Origin: Ceratodon purpureus
Lineage: Eukaryota > Streptophyta > Bryopsida > Pseudoditrichales > Ditrichaceae
Length of the DNA: 64,000 nt
Direction: 5' to 3'
Assembly (NCBI GenBank): GCA_014871385.1
Contig: CM026426.1
Span: 52,314,478-52,378,477 of the forward strand
Positions 34,320 to 46,232 of this stretch are shown here, piece by piece. Positions within the stretch are counted from its first letter, which is position 1. Each line of letters begins with the position of its first letter. The translations under genes were made by a program, and so were the position numbers. The notes under the pieces were generated by a model, which made no database searches, had not been told where the DNA came from, and worked only from the letters and a program-made list of their open reading frames with translations.

Positions 34320-34392
34320 TGCTCGTCGCTCACCAAATCTCCGCTCGCCGCTCTCCGCTCGCCGCTCGCCGCTACCATACAAGCTACCCCCC
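34320..34392 (-). repeat. MULE right terminal inverted repeat
   Basis: Inverted partner of the repeat at 13240-13312. The shared core is the GCGGCGAGCGG / GAGAGCGGCGAGC segment. Beyond about 55 bp the two ends diverge. Confidence 0.85.
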
Positions 34393-34402
34393 CCAGGAGT
34401 GC
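34393..34402. repeat. MULE target site duplication, right copy
   Basis: CCAGGAGTGC, identical to 13230-13239. On the minus strand it supplies the codons that join the two halves of the tnp2 exon. Confidence 0.85.
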
Positions 34403-37400
34403 AACGGTTTCCGCAACGTAGTTGTGTAGTAGAACTAGGTCCCGGCGTCTGATCACCTTTGCGCACAGACTCTTAAAGCAGTGGCCAAGTCGGATTATAG
34501 CAACTTTGGGACCCTCGGGTAGAAGCCCCCGGATGCAAGCTGGTAAAATGTCCTGGATGAGGACGTGCCAGTCGTGGCTCTTCATGAATTGAAGTTTTTT
34601 CTTTTCCATATTGACAAGTTTCTCAAAGTTCTCGCAGTGACCCGTGGGCGTCTTACAAGAATGGATGGCTTTTAGTAGCTTCACTTTCTCGTCCTCCTTG
34701 AGAACATATGGAGCATGTGGTTTAAAGAACCTCTGGCTATCTCCCTCTTGCCGTAGGTGCAATTCGGGCCTTGCACCGGCCTCGACCATGTCTTGTCGCA
34801 TCGCTATCGTGTCGCTCTCGCCCATCAGGAAACCGAATGTCGTTGCAGCCACGTTCTTTTCTATGTGCATAACGTCCAGTGTATGCCTCACAGGTAGATG
34901 CTGCGCAGTGACACATAGAGTCCTCAGATTAGTATCTCTTCGATGTCACCAGGCTAATGTTGAGGCAAAAAGGTATGAAGCAAGAAAACACCACGGACAA
35001 CACTGTTACCATGGTTTACTGAACCATGGGCAATACGAGGCAGTTATTCTATGTAAGGCAATCCTAGAAAATTGTCTACAGTTCTAGGAAAAAAAGGACT
35101 TTAGGTGTGCAACCTCTTCCAAAGTGGAAGTAGTTTAGATGTGTAATGATAATTACATTCCATGCGTCAACTTGAAAAGCACAAATCATTACAGCAAAGC
35201 GATGACTGTATAGAGATGGCGCGGCATCAAAACGCAGTCCTACACGAATAATACACTATAGTGACTATGTTCAACCCCGTTAAACTCTAACCAAAGTTCT
35301 AACAAGTATATGATCAAACACTAATCAATGAATACATGACACAGTCGTTTACGAGCACCCTGTGAACAGACACAGGATCCTGCAAATTCGCTGCACAATG
35401 CGACACACGGTCCTAAGGAAGTCAAGAACATGGCACGAGAGGACAAATATGAGCATCGATAAATAGTTTCCCCTACATAGCGAATACCCGTTGTAGAGTT
35501 TGCATTGAAAACTGCTTTCAGAAACAAAATTACAGTGATGGCTATGGCCATTATGAGACAGTTGCAAAGACGTACGCGTCGTGAAGCGAGACGGCGTAGA
35601 GTAGATAAGGTGAAAAGGTCGAGAACGGAACACCAACAGTCCACAAGAACAGAGCACTAAGACGCTAAATTATCAAAGATACGATTTTACGAAAATAATA
35701 AGACCTTAACGGGAAGAAACGTGGGACTCTCTACTAGACATTGCACAGTCACGCGTCATGCGTGCCACCACGAGGAGTATGAAATCAGATGGGTAGAACG
35801 AACACGAACCTTCCAGTAGGGAAGCTTGAAAAGGACTGTCTCATATTTCACGCCATATGTTCGGACAGGGTCGTTCTCTGTTGGGGCACCTTCCTCGGCC
35901 AGCCATCTCTCTCGCTCACGGGCAAATGCTAGCGCCTGCTCTCCACTGACGGGCACAGGAGCAGTTCGCCGTTCTTCACCGGGAAAGTTTGCAGCATCGT
36001 TGCGGAGATGGTGGTCCGCATGTAGCCACCTCCGAGCACAGGGACAAAAGACGTTCTTATGGAGGACCTTGGACCTCCGTGTTCGGGTGCCATGGCCACA
36101 AACGGGACACGCAACATAGCCCTTTGTGACAGTGCCCGCAAGCATTCCATAGGCTGGAAAGTCTCCTATGGTCCAAAGGACCATAGCTTTCAAACTGAAA
36201 TGGGACTCATCTTTATACCTCGCTGCGTCCATGCAATACACTCCTACCTCCCACAAGTGTAACAGCTCTTCCACCAAGGGCTCCAGAAAAACATTTAGCT
36301 TCTCAGCCCTCACAGCATCTGGCCCGGGTATAAGGATGGCAAGCATGATGAAGTAGTTCTTCGTCGTGAGCCACGGTGCGACGTTGTAATTCATCAGTAA
36401 AACTGGCCATAAGGAATAGACGCTCCTTTTGTCAGAACAGGGATTAAACCCATCCGTTATGAGGGCTAGACGGATGTTGCGATCATCTTTTGCAAAATCA
36501 TCCCGGTAGCGTTCATTTATGTACTTCCACTGCCTTGAATCCGCTACATGCTTGATTACAGTCCCATCTCCCTGATTTGCCGCCCACCAAGTCATCTGTA
36601 ACGCCTGTAATGGGCTCCGAAACATTCTCTTCAGTCTCGAGGTGAGGAGAAAGTATCTTGCAACTTTCTGTGGAACCAGAGACTTCCCCACTCGTTTTCT
36701 TCTGCTTGCGCGGCATGAGGGGCACACTGTTGCATTGCTCAGAGTTCCACGGAAGAGGTGACAATTATTGGGGCAAATGTCGACACTGTTGTACGAGTGG
36801 CCAAGGCGACGCAAGTATTGCGAAGCCTCTTGGTATGATCTGGGCAATGTGTTGGGTTGAAGGAGGATTGTCATGCTAAAAAGTCGGAAAGTCTCGTCCA
36901 GATGAACGTTTGTGGCTTTGTGAAGCTTCCCTGAGCTAAGGATGAGATACGCCGCGCCCATGCTCGACGTCACGGAACCAGCAAACAGAGGCGTTAGCGC
37001 TGCCTCCTCCAACATCTGAATCGACGTGTCGACGTCGTCATCGACCCCCCCCCCACTCAATGTCATCGTCGTCTGAGCTTTCAGGATTCTCCGCCGCTGG
37101 CCCTGGAGGCGGTTGCATGGCATCTGGAACGGGAGCGTCGTCGCCACGGCCATCGCCAGCGACGTTGCCCTCCATGGGCTCCGCACCGTTATCTTCGCCT
37201 TTGTTATGTGCTGGCGTTGGCGGTCTATCACCCCTCCCCTCCGACCGCGCTCGCCTAGCATCTCGGTCCTCTCCCTCTGCAATTATCTCAGCCCTGATGC
37301 GGTCACCAATGGCGAAGGAGTCCGCAATTGCATGCTGCATCGCCATGCCTGGGTCCAAGTCCCGTCGTAATGGCCGAGCAATGCGTTCTCTGGCCTGTTC

Positions 37401-37459
37401 GCCATAGTACCATCCAATATGCGTGTCCCACTCGTCGTCCGAGTCATTTGGATCGTATC

Positions 37460-38506
37460 CCTGTAAGAGGAGGGGGCGCGATAGAGCACACCACACTCAC
37501 AACATTAGGACGAGGGCAAGGACGGAAGGGGGTGTGCGGAACCAAGCGAAAAAACCGGAATCGACGAATTCTATAACCCTAATACCATTGCATCAACTGG
37601 GGAATTATGATTGAAGCAGCTGCTAAGCACCACTCACCTCAGACCGTCCAAAGAACCAGGGGTGCCGGCCATGCTCCCGAAGGCATCGCCGATAGCTTCG
37701 AAAAATAAGCCCTGACCTCGTCTCTCGGCAGTGGATGGTGCAAGGGCACGGGATTGTCCTCCAGCCTTGTCTCTCAGCGTAAGCAATCTCCCGTTCCACA
37801 AGCGTAGCCTCCCTAGCCCGAATGCGTGCTTGGTCAGGAGCGCCGCGACGTATGCCCTCCGCCATGATTCCTGCAAGGGCAAGCAATGCGTAAATGACTG
37901 TCCATAATCCGCGATAACGTGCACGTCCATCCGCAGACGCAGGACTCAATGGCCTCCTGGGGGCGCGGCCGGGTAAAGTCGGTTGCGATGCAAGGCGAAG
38001 CCCCGAATAGCGAATGTGAAACGGGCAGGAGCTCCTCCAACCACGATAACAAATCTGTGCGATGACAACGAATCCCACTAAAGAAACATGGGCTGGACCT
38101 AAAACCTAACTCAAAAGATAGCGCGGGTGGTGTTCTCGGCGAGAGCGCCTGCTCGTCAGTACGTGGAGTGGTAAAGAGACTCACTTCATAGCGCAGTACG
38201 GTCCGTGGAACGCCTGAACTGAAGTCCGCACTCTCGCTAAGACTACGTGTGAACAATGATTACTTGACAGGAAGGGCACATAAATGGCTCGTCATGGCAC
38301 CAGAAGATGAAGATTTTGAAAAAAGTTACATAATTGCATTAGTGCTATCTGCCTTTGTACAATGCACTTGAGTGCGTGGCACGTCTGGACTGTGAGAATG
38401 TTTCGGGACGCTGGTTGTTGGATTTTCGTCTCCTACCCGAGAACAATGACCCCTCACATACCCTAATGCAACGTATGTATTGCGTGAGTTCACTTCTTAG
38501 GAAACC
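37460..38506 (-). other. 5' region of tnp2 copy 1
   Basis: This covers the first tnp2 exon (37865-37638), its intron, and upstream sequence. A minus-strand frame at 37834-38256 is open but shows no recognisable motifs. It may be 5' untranslated or an extra N-terminal exon. Confidence 0.3.
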
Positions 38507-39214
38507 CTAAACTACTGTTTCAGTGGGACTACTCGGAGAGTCCTTCCGCGGCTTCGTAACTACGCTTCTTAGGGGGGAGGACGGATGCAATCGCCGCTTC
38601 TCTTGCGACGATGTCGCCGTGTCAGAAATCTCCGCGATATGCTCCATGTTTCCGCCCAGAATGTGCGGAGCGAAGCCGGGAACCAACACAAACAGCTGGG
38701 CGTCTCTCGCTAGGATTTCCGTCGCAATTGATTGCACTCTTCGAATCCGCGACTCCGGAATACCAGGGGAGGTATCACTCATCTCGTACTCACTGTCGTT
38801 TATTCCGCAAAATAGGTCCATGTTTGCTTGCGGACTATCATCGGTCTCCTCGCTATGTTGTTGACTCTGTGTAGCCTCTTGCGTTGACATCAGCATGAGG
38901 CATTCGCAGATCTGTGGGGGAACGTACCCCTCTTCTTCTGGGCTGCATCGACATCTCCACCATTTTCTCCTCATTCTATCATCGAGTCCCAAAGGTAACC
39001 ATCGTTCTTTTCCTAGTTTGCGGTTGCATATGGGATGTTTGATCCACTGCAGCCTACGACAAACCATGCATGTGCAATTCACGGAGCAGTCGTGACGGGG
39101 TCCATAGAGGCCAGTCTCATACTTCCGTACAGCGCTTTCTAACCATCTAGGGTTTCCGCCAAACCTATCGACCCTATCAGACCAGACCCCGTACTCTTCT
39201 CGATACATTACCAC
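38507..39214 (-). CDS. Unidentified cysteine-rich ORF upstream of tnp2 (235 aa)
   Basis: An intact minus-strand frame. The N-terminal half is rich in Cys and Trp (HDCSVNCTCMVCRRLQW; RMRRKWWRCRCSPEEEG; ICECLMLM), suggesting a zinc-binding domain. The C-terminal half is Ser-rich and of low complexity. Its place between tnp2 and the divergent second gene suggests it belongs to CACTA-1. No family was recognised. Confidence 0.45.
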   Translation of the reverse strand: MVMYREEYGVWSDRVDRFGGNPRWLESAVRKYETGLYGPRHDCSVNCTCMVCRRLQWIKHPICNRKLGKERWLPLGLDDRMRRKWWRCRCSPEEEGYVPPQICECLMLMSTQEATQSQQHSEETDDSPQANMDLFCGINDSEYEMSDTSPGIPESRIRRVQSIATEILARDAQLFVLVPGFAPHILGGNMEHIAEISDTATSSQEKRRLHPSSPLRSVVTKPRKDSPSSPTETVV

Positions 39215-40780
39215 AGTAGGTGCGAGCCAAATGATTGTTCAATTCTCATGATATCGAATACTAACCTTGTGATAGAGAGTGTAGTGGACAGCAGTCGATT
39301 CTTGGTGTCTTTGTAAGGCCGAATTCCTCAATACACTAAATCTGAAAACTCTCCATGTCTATCACCCTGAACTTGATCCCCGTCGGTCGTGACATAGTGG
39401 CCATAGTGATATGCTACGAGATTTTGTAGTTGGGATAGAGATGGTCGATATTCTATACAGTGCACCTCGCGCCCTTCAAGTATAGGGTGGAATGACTCTC
39501 CTCTCTGACCAAGTTGGACACGTTTGGCTGGCGGCAGGAGATTCCGTCTCGAGGTACAGAAACTGTCTTTTTCGAAGAGAACAGTGCAAGAATCTCTATT
39601 CTCGGACAGTAGAAGTTATTGCCGTCGACACCGTCTGCGAGGTGGCAACTCTAAGGTACTGTAAATCTAGAATGCATAATGTGAATTGTTGTACTTGGTA
39701 GAACGCTGCGTCGTGCGTACACGGTCCCCGAGGTTGGGATCAAATTCTGATGACCATTCATTCCCTGTGACAACCCTATGTCGCCGTCATGGTACCTTGC
39801 ACCCGTAGAACTGAGTTTTTTTTTTTCCCTAGCAGGCTCGATTTAGCGCAATTTGCCAAGGCAGGCAGGATTTCCAGAGGATCACGCCAAGAACGCGACC
39901 TTTGCCGCACATCGCAATTACTCCAATACGGCGTGTCAGGAATCGCAGGTTCGGCAGGATATGGCGGCCATGACCTTTAGGTGCGGCGGGGGCTGCTACA
40001 TCCGGGCGGAGGTATCGCAAGCTGGCAATGTAGCTGCAACGAGAAGCCACTCCGCAGACGTTGGAGACGCCACAAGGGCAGAAGAGGTCAGTGACTGTCC
40101 AATTCCCTTGCAGAAGCTCTTTCATTTTGCTGATACATTGTATAGCCATTAGAGTCCATTTCCAGTGCTCCCTCGAGAGACATTCACGTGCTAAGGTACG
40201 TATCGTCTTCCTTAGGCACCGATCTAAACCTAACCCTACAGAGCCATGGAGAAGAGGCGATTAGATGGAGGAAGTCCCATAGCCCTGTAGAAGATGAGTT
40301 TTAGAGGTCGTTAGAAATTCTGCTATTTGGAGTCTGTGCTTGGAGAATTTCATATAGGTGCAGTGATCGAGTGTACGTACTGTACACGGATTAATAGGTT
40401 TGCCCGCAGAATGCGGATATAGATTCTGATAGAAGGGGAGCTCCGAGATTGACCACGTTGTAGGGGCACTCAAAAGTGTTGTATTGAACTGATATCTTAA
40501 TACATGGACAGTTTCGTAATATTGCAGTCGTTCACTGCCGCAAGGCAACGTAGGATTTCTAACGTCTGACAGTCTGTGCTGCCCATCACGAACTGGCTCG
40601 GTTTAAGTATGCCACCGCAACGAATTATTGTTTTGGTACTATCATGTGGACTCCTCCCTATTACGAAGAAACAACACACTCTTGGTTACTAATGGTTTAC
40701 CGTACTTGCAGGCAACCGTGACGTTCTTTTTTTCGAACCCTCCTTCACAATCGTCAAGGCAATATTCAATCCCGGAAGCG
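39215..40780. other. Intergenic region between divergent CACTA-1 genes
   Basis: No convincing exon is seen. The region probably holds the promoters for the minus-strand genes to the left and the plus-strand gene to the right. A 10-T run lies near 39820. Confidence 0.35.
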
Positions 40781-40945
40781 ATGGCTCAGAATGGATACGG
40801 GACGGGAGGCTCTCACAAACAGGTACATTACGACCTCCATCTGTCGGTTCAATGTACCCTAAATATCCGGCGTTCATAGTCTCATTTCCATACGTTCTCT
40901 GTCTATGCTATTGACTGAGTGATATTTTTGTGCATGCAATGACCA

Positions 40946-41009
40946 GGGCCTCGGATCAGGTAACCAGGGCCTCGGATCAGGTAGCCTGAGCCTCGGATCA
41001 GGTAACCAG
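40946..41009 (+). repeat. 21 bp tandem repeat encoding GLGSGNQ
   Basis: About three units of GGCCTCGGATCAGGTAACCAG with small changes (one unit reads SLSLGSGNQ-like). The 21 bp period keeps the frame, giving a Gly/Ser-rich linker. Confidence 0.85.
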
Positions 41010-42789
41010 GCGCTCCAAAACACTTACACGGATCAGGGGATGTACGTTCAACCCTTGGAGCAACCACATGATGTATAATGGTGGTCCTCCAGTGACCATA
41101 GGAGGCGGGGCACCATGGCCCACGTGGGGAGATGAGTCACCCATGATTCCATACAGCAACATGAATGCCCAGAGAGGTGTACCTCCCGCCGTCCAAACCG
41201 CAGGAGCCATGGTACCCAACGGATTGAACCCGAACCTCGCCGAGGATTTGGACATCCTCCACGTAGCACCATGGGAGGAGTCGAAGAGGTCGCGGCAGAG
41301 AAGGCTTCAACGTTTGGCTAAATCCGCCTTCAAGGCCAAATCTAGTCAGTGGCCGATGAAGATAGAATGCGATGCGGAAGGAAAGCCTAACCCCACCTAC
41401 CGCTTTTTTGTGCACAGGGTAATCAGGATGGTTGCAAAACGTTGGCTAGACCTGAGCCTAATTAAGTTCCGAGACCAATCAGATAACGACATCCAGCTGG
41501 TGAGACAGGAAATTGATATGCGCTTCACGTTCACTCCCCCGCTTCGAGAAGGGTACATTATGTGGCACCTGGAAGATGCAATGCGATCTTCTAGATACCA
41601 ATGGAGGAATCATTGGAAAAACACGGGAGGGGGGAAAGGCATCCACAATGTCCAATTGAAAACTATCCGTCGTTGGCGAGGTACTGGGTGACCAAAGAGG
41701 CGGAGGAGGAGAGGAGCAGGCGTGAGAAGACACATCGAGAGGAAGTGAAGAACGCAAGACGAATTCTGCTGGAAAATCCCAACGGTGATAGCGAAGAAGT
41801 CCAGAACGCGAGACGACTCCTGATCTCAATTGGCGAAGATGACGCCCCGCCTAACATGGACAGCAATCTCACATGGGGGGTAAGTTTGAATCCTACTTTA
41901 ATTCCATGTCGCAAGTTCTTTGTTTTCACCAGCGGAATGACGGCAACTGTAAAATGGAGTCATGATGTGTCACGTAAAACACGCTCAAGGATAATGCCTT
42001 CGAAGAATCCAGTCTCTGTATGTACATTATGTAGTATGTTGCTGGAGTGCTAAGACGTGGTCCCTGCAGCAAATGAGCGACACCATGACACAGGGGACAT
42101 ACGGTGGGATGATTCGGATGACAACCCTGGAGTCAGATGCCCAAGCTACGCCAGGCAACAGCGTAGCATGCTCGAGCCCCCTCGGACAGGTGAGGATTAA
42201 GTTTCCGAGCCGTCCACGTCTCCCTCGTTTTGACCAAATCTCGGATGTGCTATCGGATGTAACCGGATGATGTAAAGAACCGAACGTTGGCCGCATATGC
42301 GGACTATATTGCCTGTCTTGTAAACCTGGTAAGAACACTATAACTTACTGTTTAATTCAAAAATCATTAAGTTTTGAAACCCGGAGTTATAGGATCCGGT
42401 AGACCGTTCGCAGGTGACCGTTGCCAGAGGATACTACCTTCCATCGTCGACTACAATAGTGGCGAAGCGTAGTTGTGGATGGCACAATATTGCCATTCCG
42501 CACCGTGATATATTACCAGTTAGGTCGTTGTAGTTTACCCATGCCATTGTTCATTGATAGGATTTGCATCTGCCTCCCCCGGCCATTAGTGCATGTCGAA
42601 TGGGTCCTGTCTCGAAGTTCCTCGTCATTCCTGCTTGTAGCGTGGTGGATGGCATTTGGGGCCGTCGACCCATGGCATGAGCGTTGTGGAGCACACGCAG
42701 TAGCAGTCTTCCTCATGATGGCGTGCGCTGCGTTCGGCATGCTCAGACGCTGCCCGCGTCTCAGGGACGACCTTCAGGCTGAGCGCCAC

Positions 42790-43090
42790 AGTGTTTTGCC
42801 AAGTGTAACCCTAGAGCAGTCCTCTTTTAGAGTAGACCTCAGCGCCTTTGAAGAGGAGGATGTGGCTCATCACCCTGCCTCCACGATGGAAGAAGAGGAG
42901 CCTGGGTCAGAATTAACGCTCCTTCCGGGACTGGATGACGATATTGTTCGTCACTGCATCTGGTCTCGAATTATAGACATCGGGGAAGGTTTTACACAAT
43001 GGTCGAGGCAAATGGCAATAGTCAGGTCTGTTTGCAGGTCATGGCGACGGTGGACAGAGGCACCGGGGAATATCGAGACTACGCTGAGTC
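42790..43090 (+). CDS. F-box-like segment within CACTA-1
   Basis: Within an open plus-strand frame (42475-43227) lies LTLLPGLDDDIVRHCIWSRI followed by AIVRSVCRSWRRWTEAPG. The L-P-x-L-x-D-D-I...C-x-S-W layout matches an F-box, the SKP1-binding motif of SCF ligases. An acidic stretch precedes it. It lies between exons of the second CACTA gene, so it may be one of that gene's exons or captured host sequence. The upstream part of the frame does not look like protein. Confidence 0.4.
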
Positions 43091-45120
43091 CCGGGTTGAG
43101 TACCTGCTGCAATATGAACGGACCGACGAACTTTCGAGTGACTCATCCGTTGACGACTAGTAGGGTCTACACGATGCAAGTTTTGCACCCTGCGTGTACT
43201 TTTGGCTCCCTCACTCATAAGCCTTAAACGCTGACACACAGATCGTGACTTAGTTTTCCCGCTTTGTACAACCTGATTGCAGATGCTATAGTCTGATGCT
43301 TACTCTTGATTATCTGGCTGTCTGGTTACAGATGGACTCATCAAACACCTCCCCCCCCCCGCGGCGGAGATGCCCGCTGCTGCCGACGCGGTACATTACA
43401 ACGCAACACCCGTGAACTATGAGTTATCTCATTAAATGCTATGTGTGGTAACATCTGATGCACAACATGTGTTTGTCAAATTTTCAAGAACGAGGAGTCG
43501 AACTAACCATTACCCTGTTGCAGCGGACAACCGTTCAAAATTCCAACGGGGAGCCCAGCCCATGCAGGGTGGAATCCGGAGTCGTACTGGACCACTCTAA
43601 TGACCGCTCCTGTGAGCAGAGAACTGCTTCAGATGAGAACGAATTAACGAGAACGTAATTCAGATGGCAGAAGGGATGGAAACCGCAGCAGCGAGTAAAC
43701 ACAACAGACATGGCTGACATCAAGATGAGTTGGACCTGATTTTGCAGATTCACCTAAGAGGAAACGATAAGCAGACCTCAAGTGTTATCAGCCCCTTAAA
43801 CAGAAGCGGGGACAATGTTTCTCTTAACACCGGACCGTCCACCTTATACTGACAAGGACATGCGAGAGGAACGTCGCTGCACTCACAGCAGAAAAAACTG
43901 GCTCCGCGTCAGGTGTATCTCAAGAGGCTTGGACTCGATGCAACGACACTACGCTAGGTTGTACGACAATAATTCCTGCCTATACCTCAATCCACCCTGC
44001 TCAATCTTTCGGTACAACGTAGAAGCTACTGTACATCATAACTAACTCACGTGCCCACGATGTGCAATGATGGCGTAGAGTCTGTGCCAACCCCGTGCAG
44101 ATGGGAGCACCAACGGACCCACTCCTGTCGAAGACCGCACAACACATCTGCGAACTGCTTCAGAGTCGGCCTCCTGGTTACGGTCGACAAGGATAACAAC
44201 GTCAACTGCCACATGGAAGGCATTGGGATGCCAGCCCGAACGCACTACAGGCCGCATTTGGATCTTTCGACGACGATGATCTCGTGGACAAAGAAAAAAG
44301 AAAGTCGCCCGATTCAGGTGATGGTCCTCTCTCATGCTCAAAGTGGACATGCAAACTCTGATTTTGAACACAGTGAATCGCATACTACTTGTAATATGTC
44401 TCTAACGCTTCTTCTTGGATAGGGGACGATTTTGAGGACGTTCCTGCAGCACCAGGCAAGAAGGCCAGGAACGACTTGAAGAACACGTGACTACGAAGCA
44501 GAGCAAAGCTTCAGCGGCCTAGGTTTTGACACTAGGAAGCTCAGAGCAAGGGGGGTCTACTTCAAAATGCTTGAGACTACGACGTCAGCGGAAGAGGCCT
44601 GCCAAGTACCTGGAGTACATCCCACCGGCGAACAATAGACCGCGCGGAGAGAAGGTACTCCGACTTTACAACTACTTTCCCGATGTAACCAAGTATGGTT
44701 TATATTAGAGGACGCAATTACATCCTTTTCCACTCTTTTCTAACATGTCGTATCCCCCCCCCCCCCCTCGCCCCCCCTCCCCAACAGGGCCCATTAACTC
44801 CCAAGAAATATGTATGGGTGATGCACCCTGATCATATCGGACAAACAATAGCTCTTGGGAGAAGCGGGCCTCATTGGCGAATGTCCAAAAAGAAACTCGT
44901 TCCGGACGTGAAGGCGGTTGCATGGCAAGTTGGAATGCAGCAGGTCACGATAGAGCACGTGTACCCCCAGTGGAGTCACGTGAAATTATTGTTTCCAGAT
45001 CATCAGAGGCCAGGGATTACGACAATGGCAGACACGCAGATTGGAGCTTTTGACGAGGACTCAACGATACTGTGGCAGACGAATTGTTTGAAGTACGTTG
45101 AAGTGGCGAAGGTGAAGTGA

Positions 45121-46232
45121 GCTCACTTGCATACAGAAGACATCAGGTAAGTCAAAACAGTATAAAACTTCGAAAGGATGGATGCGTGTGCCTTGCCCAG
45201 ACTCAATGCTTCACTGCGTGCTGAAACATGTATTACATAGAACTGCAGTATGTGCCTAATAAATTGTCCGAACGCATCACGCAGGGCTGGACGAGGTGCT
45301 TTGCGTTTATGGGATAAGGCATAGATATGGCGTATTTCCTGGACCCGGTTTCTCACGGCTGATGTACGGATTTGAGAATGCACGGTATGTGAGTCTGCAT
45401 GAACTGTCGGTATGGAGAATTCAGGGACAATTGCAGGCAGGGAACAGAAGCATATGTTACAATAGGAGCTTGAAATGAATACACCAGAAACCGTATTCCT
45501 GTGATAGATTTTCCATATATGTACATCTCACTTGATGAATAACATGTTTAAATGGCAATAGCTGTTGTATCACTCCGATTGTGTGCATTGCATTGGGCGT
45601 CATGTGGAAAGAATTCGTTATGCAATAAGCGTCATTTGGTACATATATGCAAAGGGGTCTCGAGCATATCCAGAGAGACCACACCTGCAAAATAAATATT
45701 TATGATTTTCGAGAAAAAAAAAAAAAAAAAAAAAAACAAATTTCAAAATATCGAAACATATGTCATTGGGCCACGCGGACAATCTCTACAGGGCAATACA
45801 AGCCTGTCAAGTAAAACCACGTGGCATTGTTGGAAATCATTCCCCCAAGGTTTGGGGGGCCCACATCCACGTCCCCTAAGATTCTGCACCTTGCCAACCA
45901 ATCGATCTCGCTACATCGTAGGACTCAGGAAGTAGGATCTCGACACTGGGAACCTGGATTCGACGGCGTTGAGAGGCCGGGCATTCACCAGCCCAGCGCT
46001 GTAATTACACAATAGGCATTCCACGTCGGACGCGGTAATGCTTGGTCACCGCCCATCTAACTTCATCGGGCGCAGGTGGACAGCTGACCTGGCAGGTCCC
46101 ACCTCTTGTCGCATGTGACCAACTCTACTCTCCATCGCACTTCAGAACTGCGCGAGCGTCAATGAAAGTGGCGCGGGTTCACTGAATTATTTCTAATAAC
46201 AGGAATCCAGAGCGTCAGTAGTTCTACTAGTG
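45121..46232. other. CACTA-1 right subterminal region
   Basis: No gene is seen. A 20-odd base A-run lies near 45714-45736, and a GC-richer stretch follows at 45.77-46.2 kb. The region ends at the proposed terminus CTACTAGTG. Confidence 0.4.

Larger units (their letters stand above)
13240..34392. mobile_element. 21.15 kb Mutator-like element carrying a methyltransferase gene
   Basis: Both ends carry related terminal inverted repeats of GCGGCGAGCGG-type sequence and are flanked by a 9-10 bp direct duplication. The insertion sits inside a tnp2 exon, and deleting it with one duplication copy restores the reading frame (ETVALL joined to EVHIPPGFWN). Inside are an F-box-like ORF, a RING-like coiled-coil gene, a ParB-like/methyltransferase gene with palindrome-filled introns, a MULE transposase with zinc finger and SWIM finger, and a small acidic ORF. 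The transposase and methyltransferase are divergently transcribed from a shared 0.6 kb promoter region. At 21 kb and five genes it is far larger than a simple MuDR-type element. Confidence 0.85.
11646..37865 (-). pseudogene. tnp2: CACTA transposase TNP2 (copy 1), split by the MULE
   Basis: Transposase of the En/Spm-CACTA superfamily, expected to cut and join element ends. Proposed exons: 37865-37638 (transposase-associated motif with CPCTIHCRE), 37460-35810 (TNP2 core, from GYDPNDSDDEWDTHIGW through DICPNNCHLFRG, ALITDGFNPC, YSLWPVLLMNYN and PAYGMLAGTVTKGYVACPVCG to LPYWK), 34900-34393 (HLPVRHTLDVMHIEKNV), continuing at 13229-12836 (DUF4218: MPHLLLHL, HTRWMYGVDR, NRARPEGSIAVGY), about 12710-12123 (HYMSMWAYGFHYR, KCSWIRPQ, DDHGFWLVK), and 12023-11646 (DUF4216 end: VFFVDDVTDPDWKVVRV). 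The phases at 35810/34900 and 12123/12023 agree. The MULE at 13240-34392 interrupts the third exon. There is also a frame break at the C-run 37045-37054 and a phase problem near 12710. Confidence 0.85.
40781..45120 (+). pseudogene. Second CACTA gene (Ptta/tnpA-like), multi-exon, with frame breaks
   Basis: Proposed exons include 40781-40822 (MAQNGYGTGGSHKQ), 40946-41879, 42070-42189, a later exon ending near 44655 (KRPAKYLEYIPPANNRPRGEK) and the last, 44788-45120 (KKYVWVMHPDHIGQTIALGR...KYVEVAKVK, stop). Intermediate exons are uncertain. The second exon has GLGSGNQ repeats, then a helical segment (QWPMKIECDAEGKPNPTYRF; IMWHLEDAMRSSRYQWRNHW) and SLARYWVTKEAEEERSRREK. This W-x-x-L/Y-x-x-W and S-x-E-x-x-x-x-S/R-x-x-x-K layout resembles the Ptta/En-Spm second protein, which binds subterminal repeats. 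Frame breaks fall at the G-runs 41036-41039 and 41629-41634. It is divergent from tnp2. Confidence 0.55.
6394..46232. mobile_element. Probable CACTA element (CACTA-1) carrying the nested MULE
   Basis: The left end reads CACTAGTACAGAAG at 6394 and the right end, read inward from 46232, reads CACTAGTAGAACT. The first 8 bases are identical and the rest diverge. Both ends are flanked by ACA (6391-6393 and 46233-46235), the 3 bp target duplication expected of CACTA elements. Inside are a TNP2 gene on the minus strand and a divergent second CACTA gene on the plus strand, the usual two-gene plan. Without the MULE the element would be about 18.7 kb. The long weak terminal repeat makes these ends provisional, but the coding content is firm. 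Confidence 0.45.

Noticed and set aside
45940-46015. tRNA or tRNA-derived SINE
   Set aside because: CTGGATTCGACGG resembles a B box, but no A box, cloverleaf or matching repeat could be drawn.
9008-46232. Alternative left end of CACTA-1 at CACTAGCAATTCC (about 9008)
   Set aside because: It shares fewer bases with the right end than 6394 does and lacks the ACA duplication.
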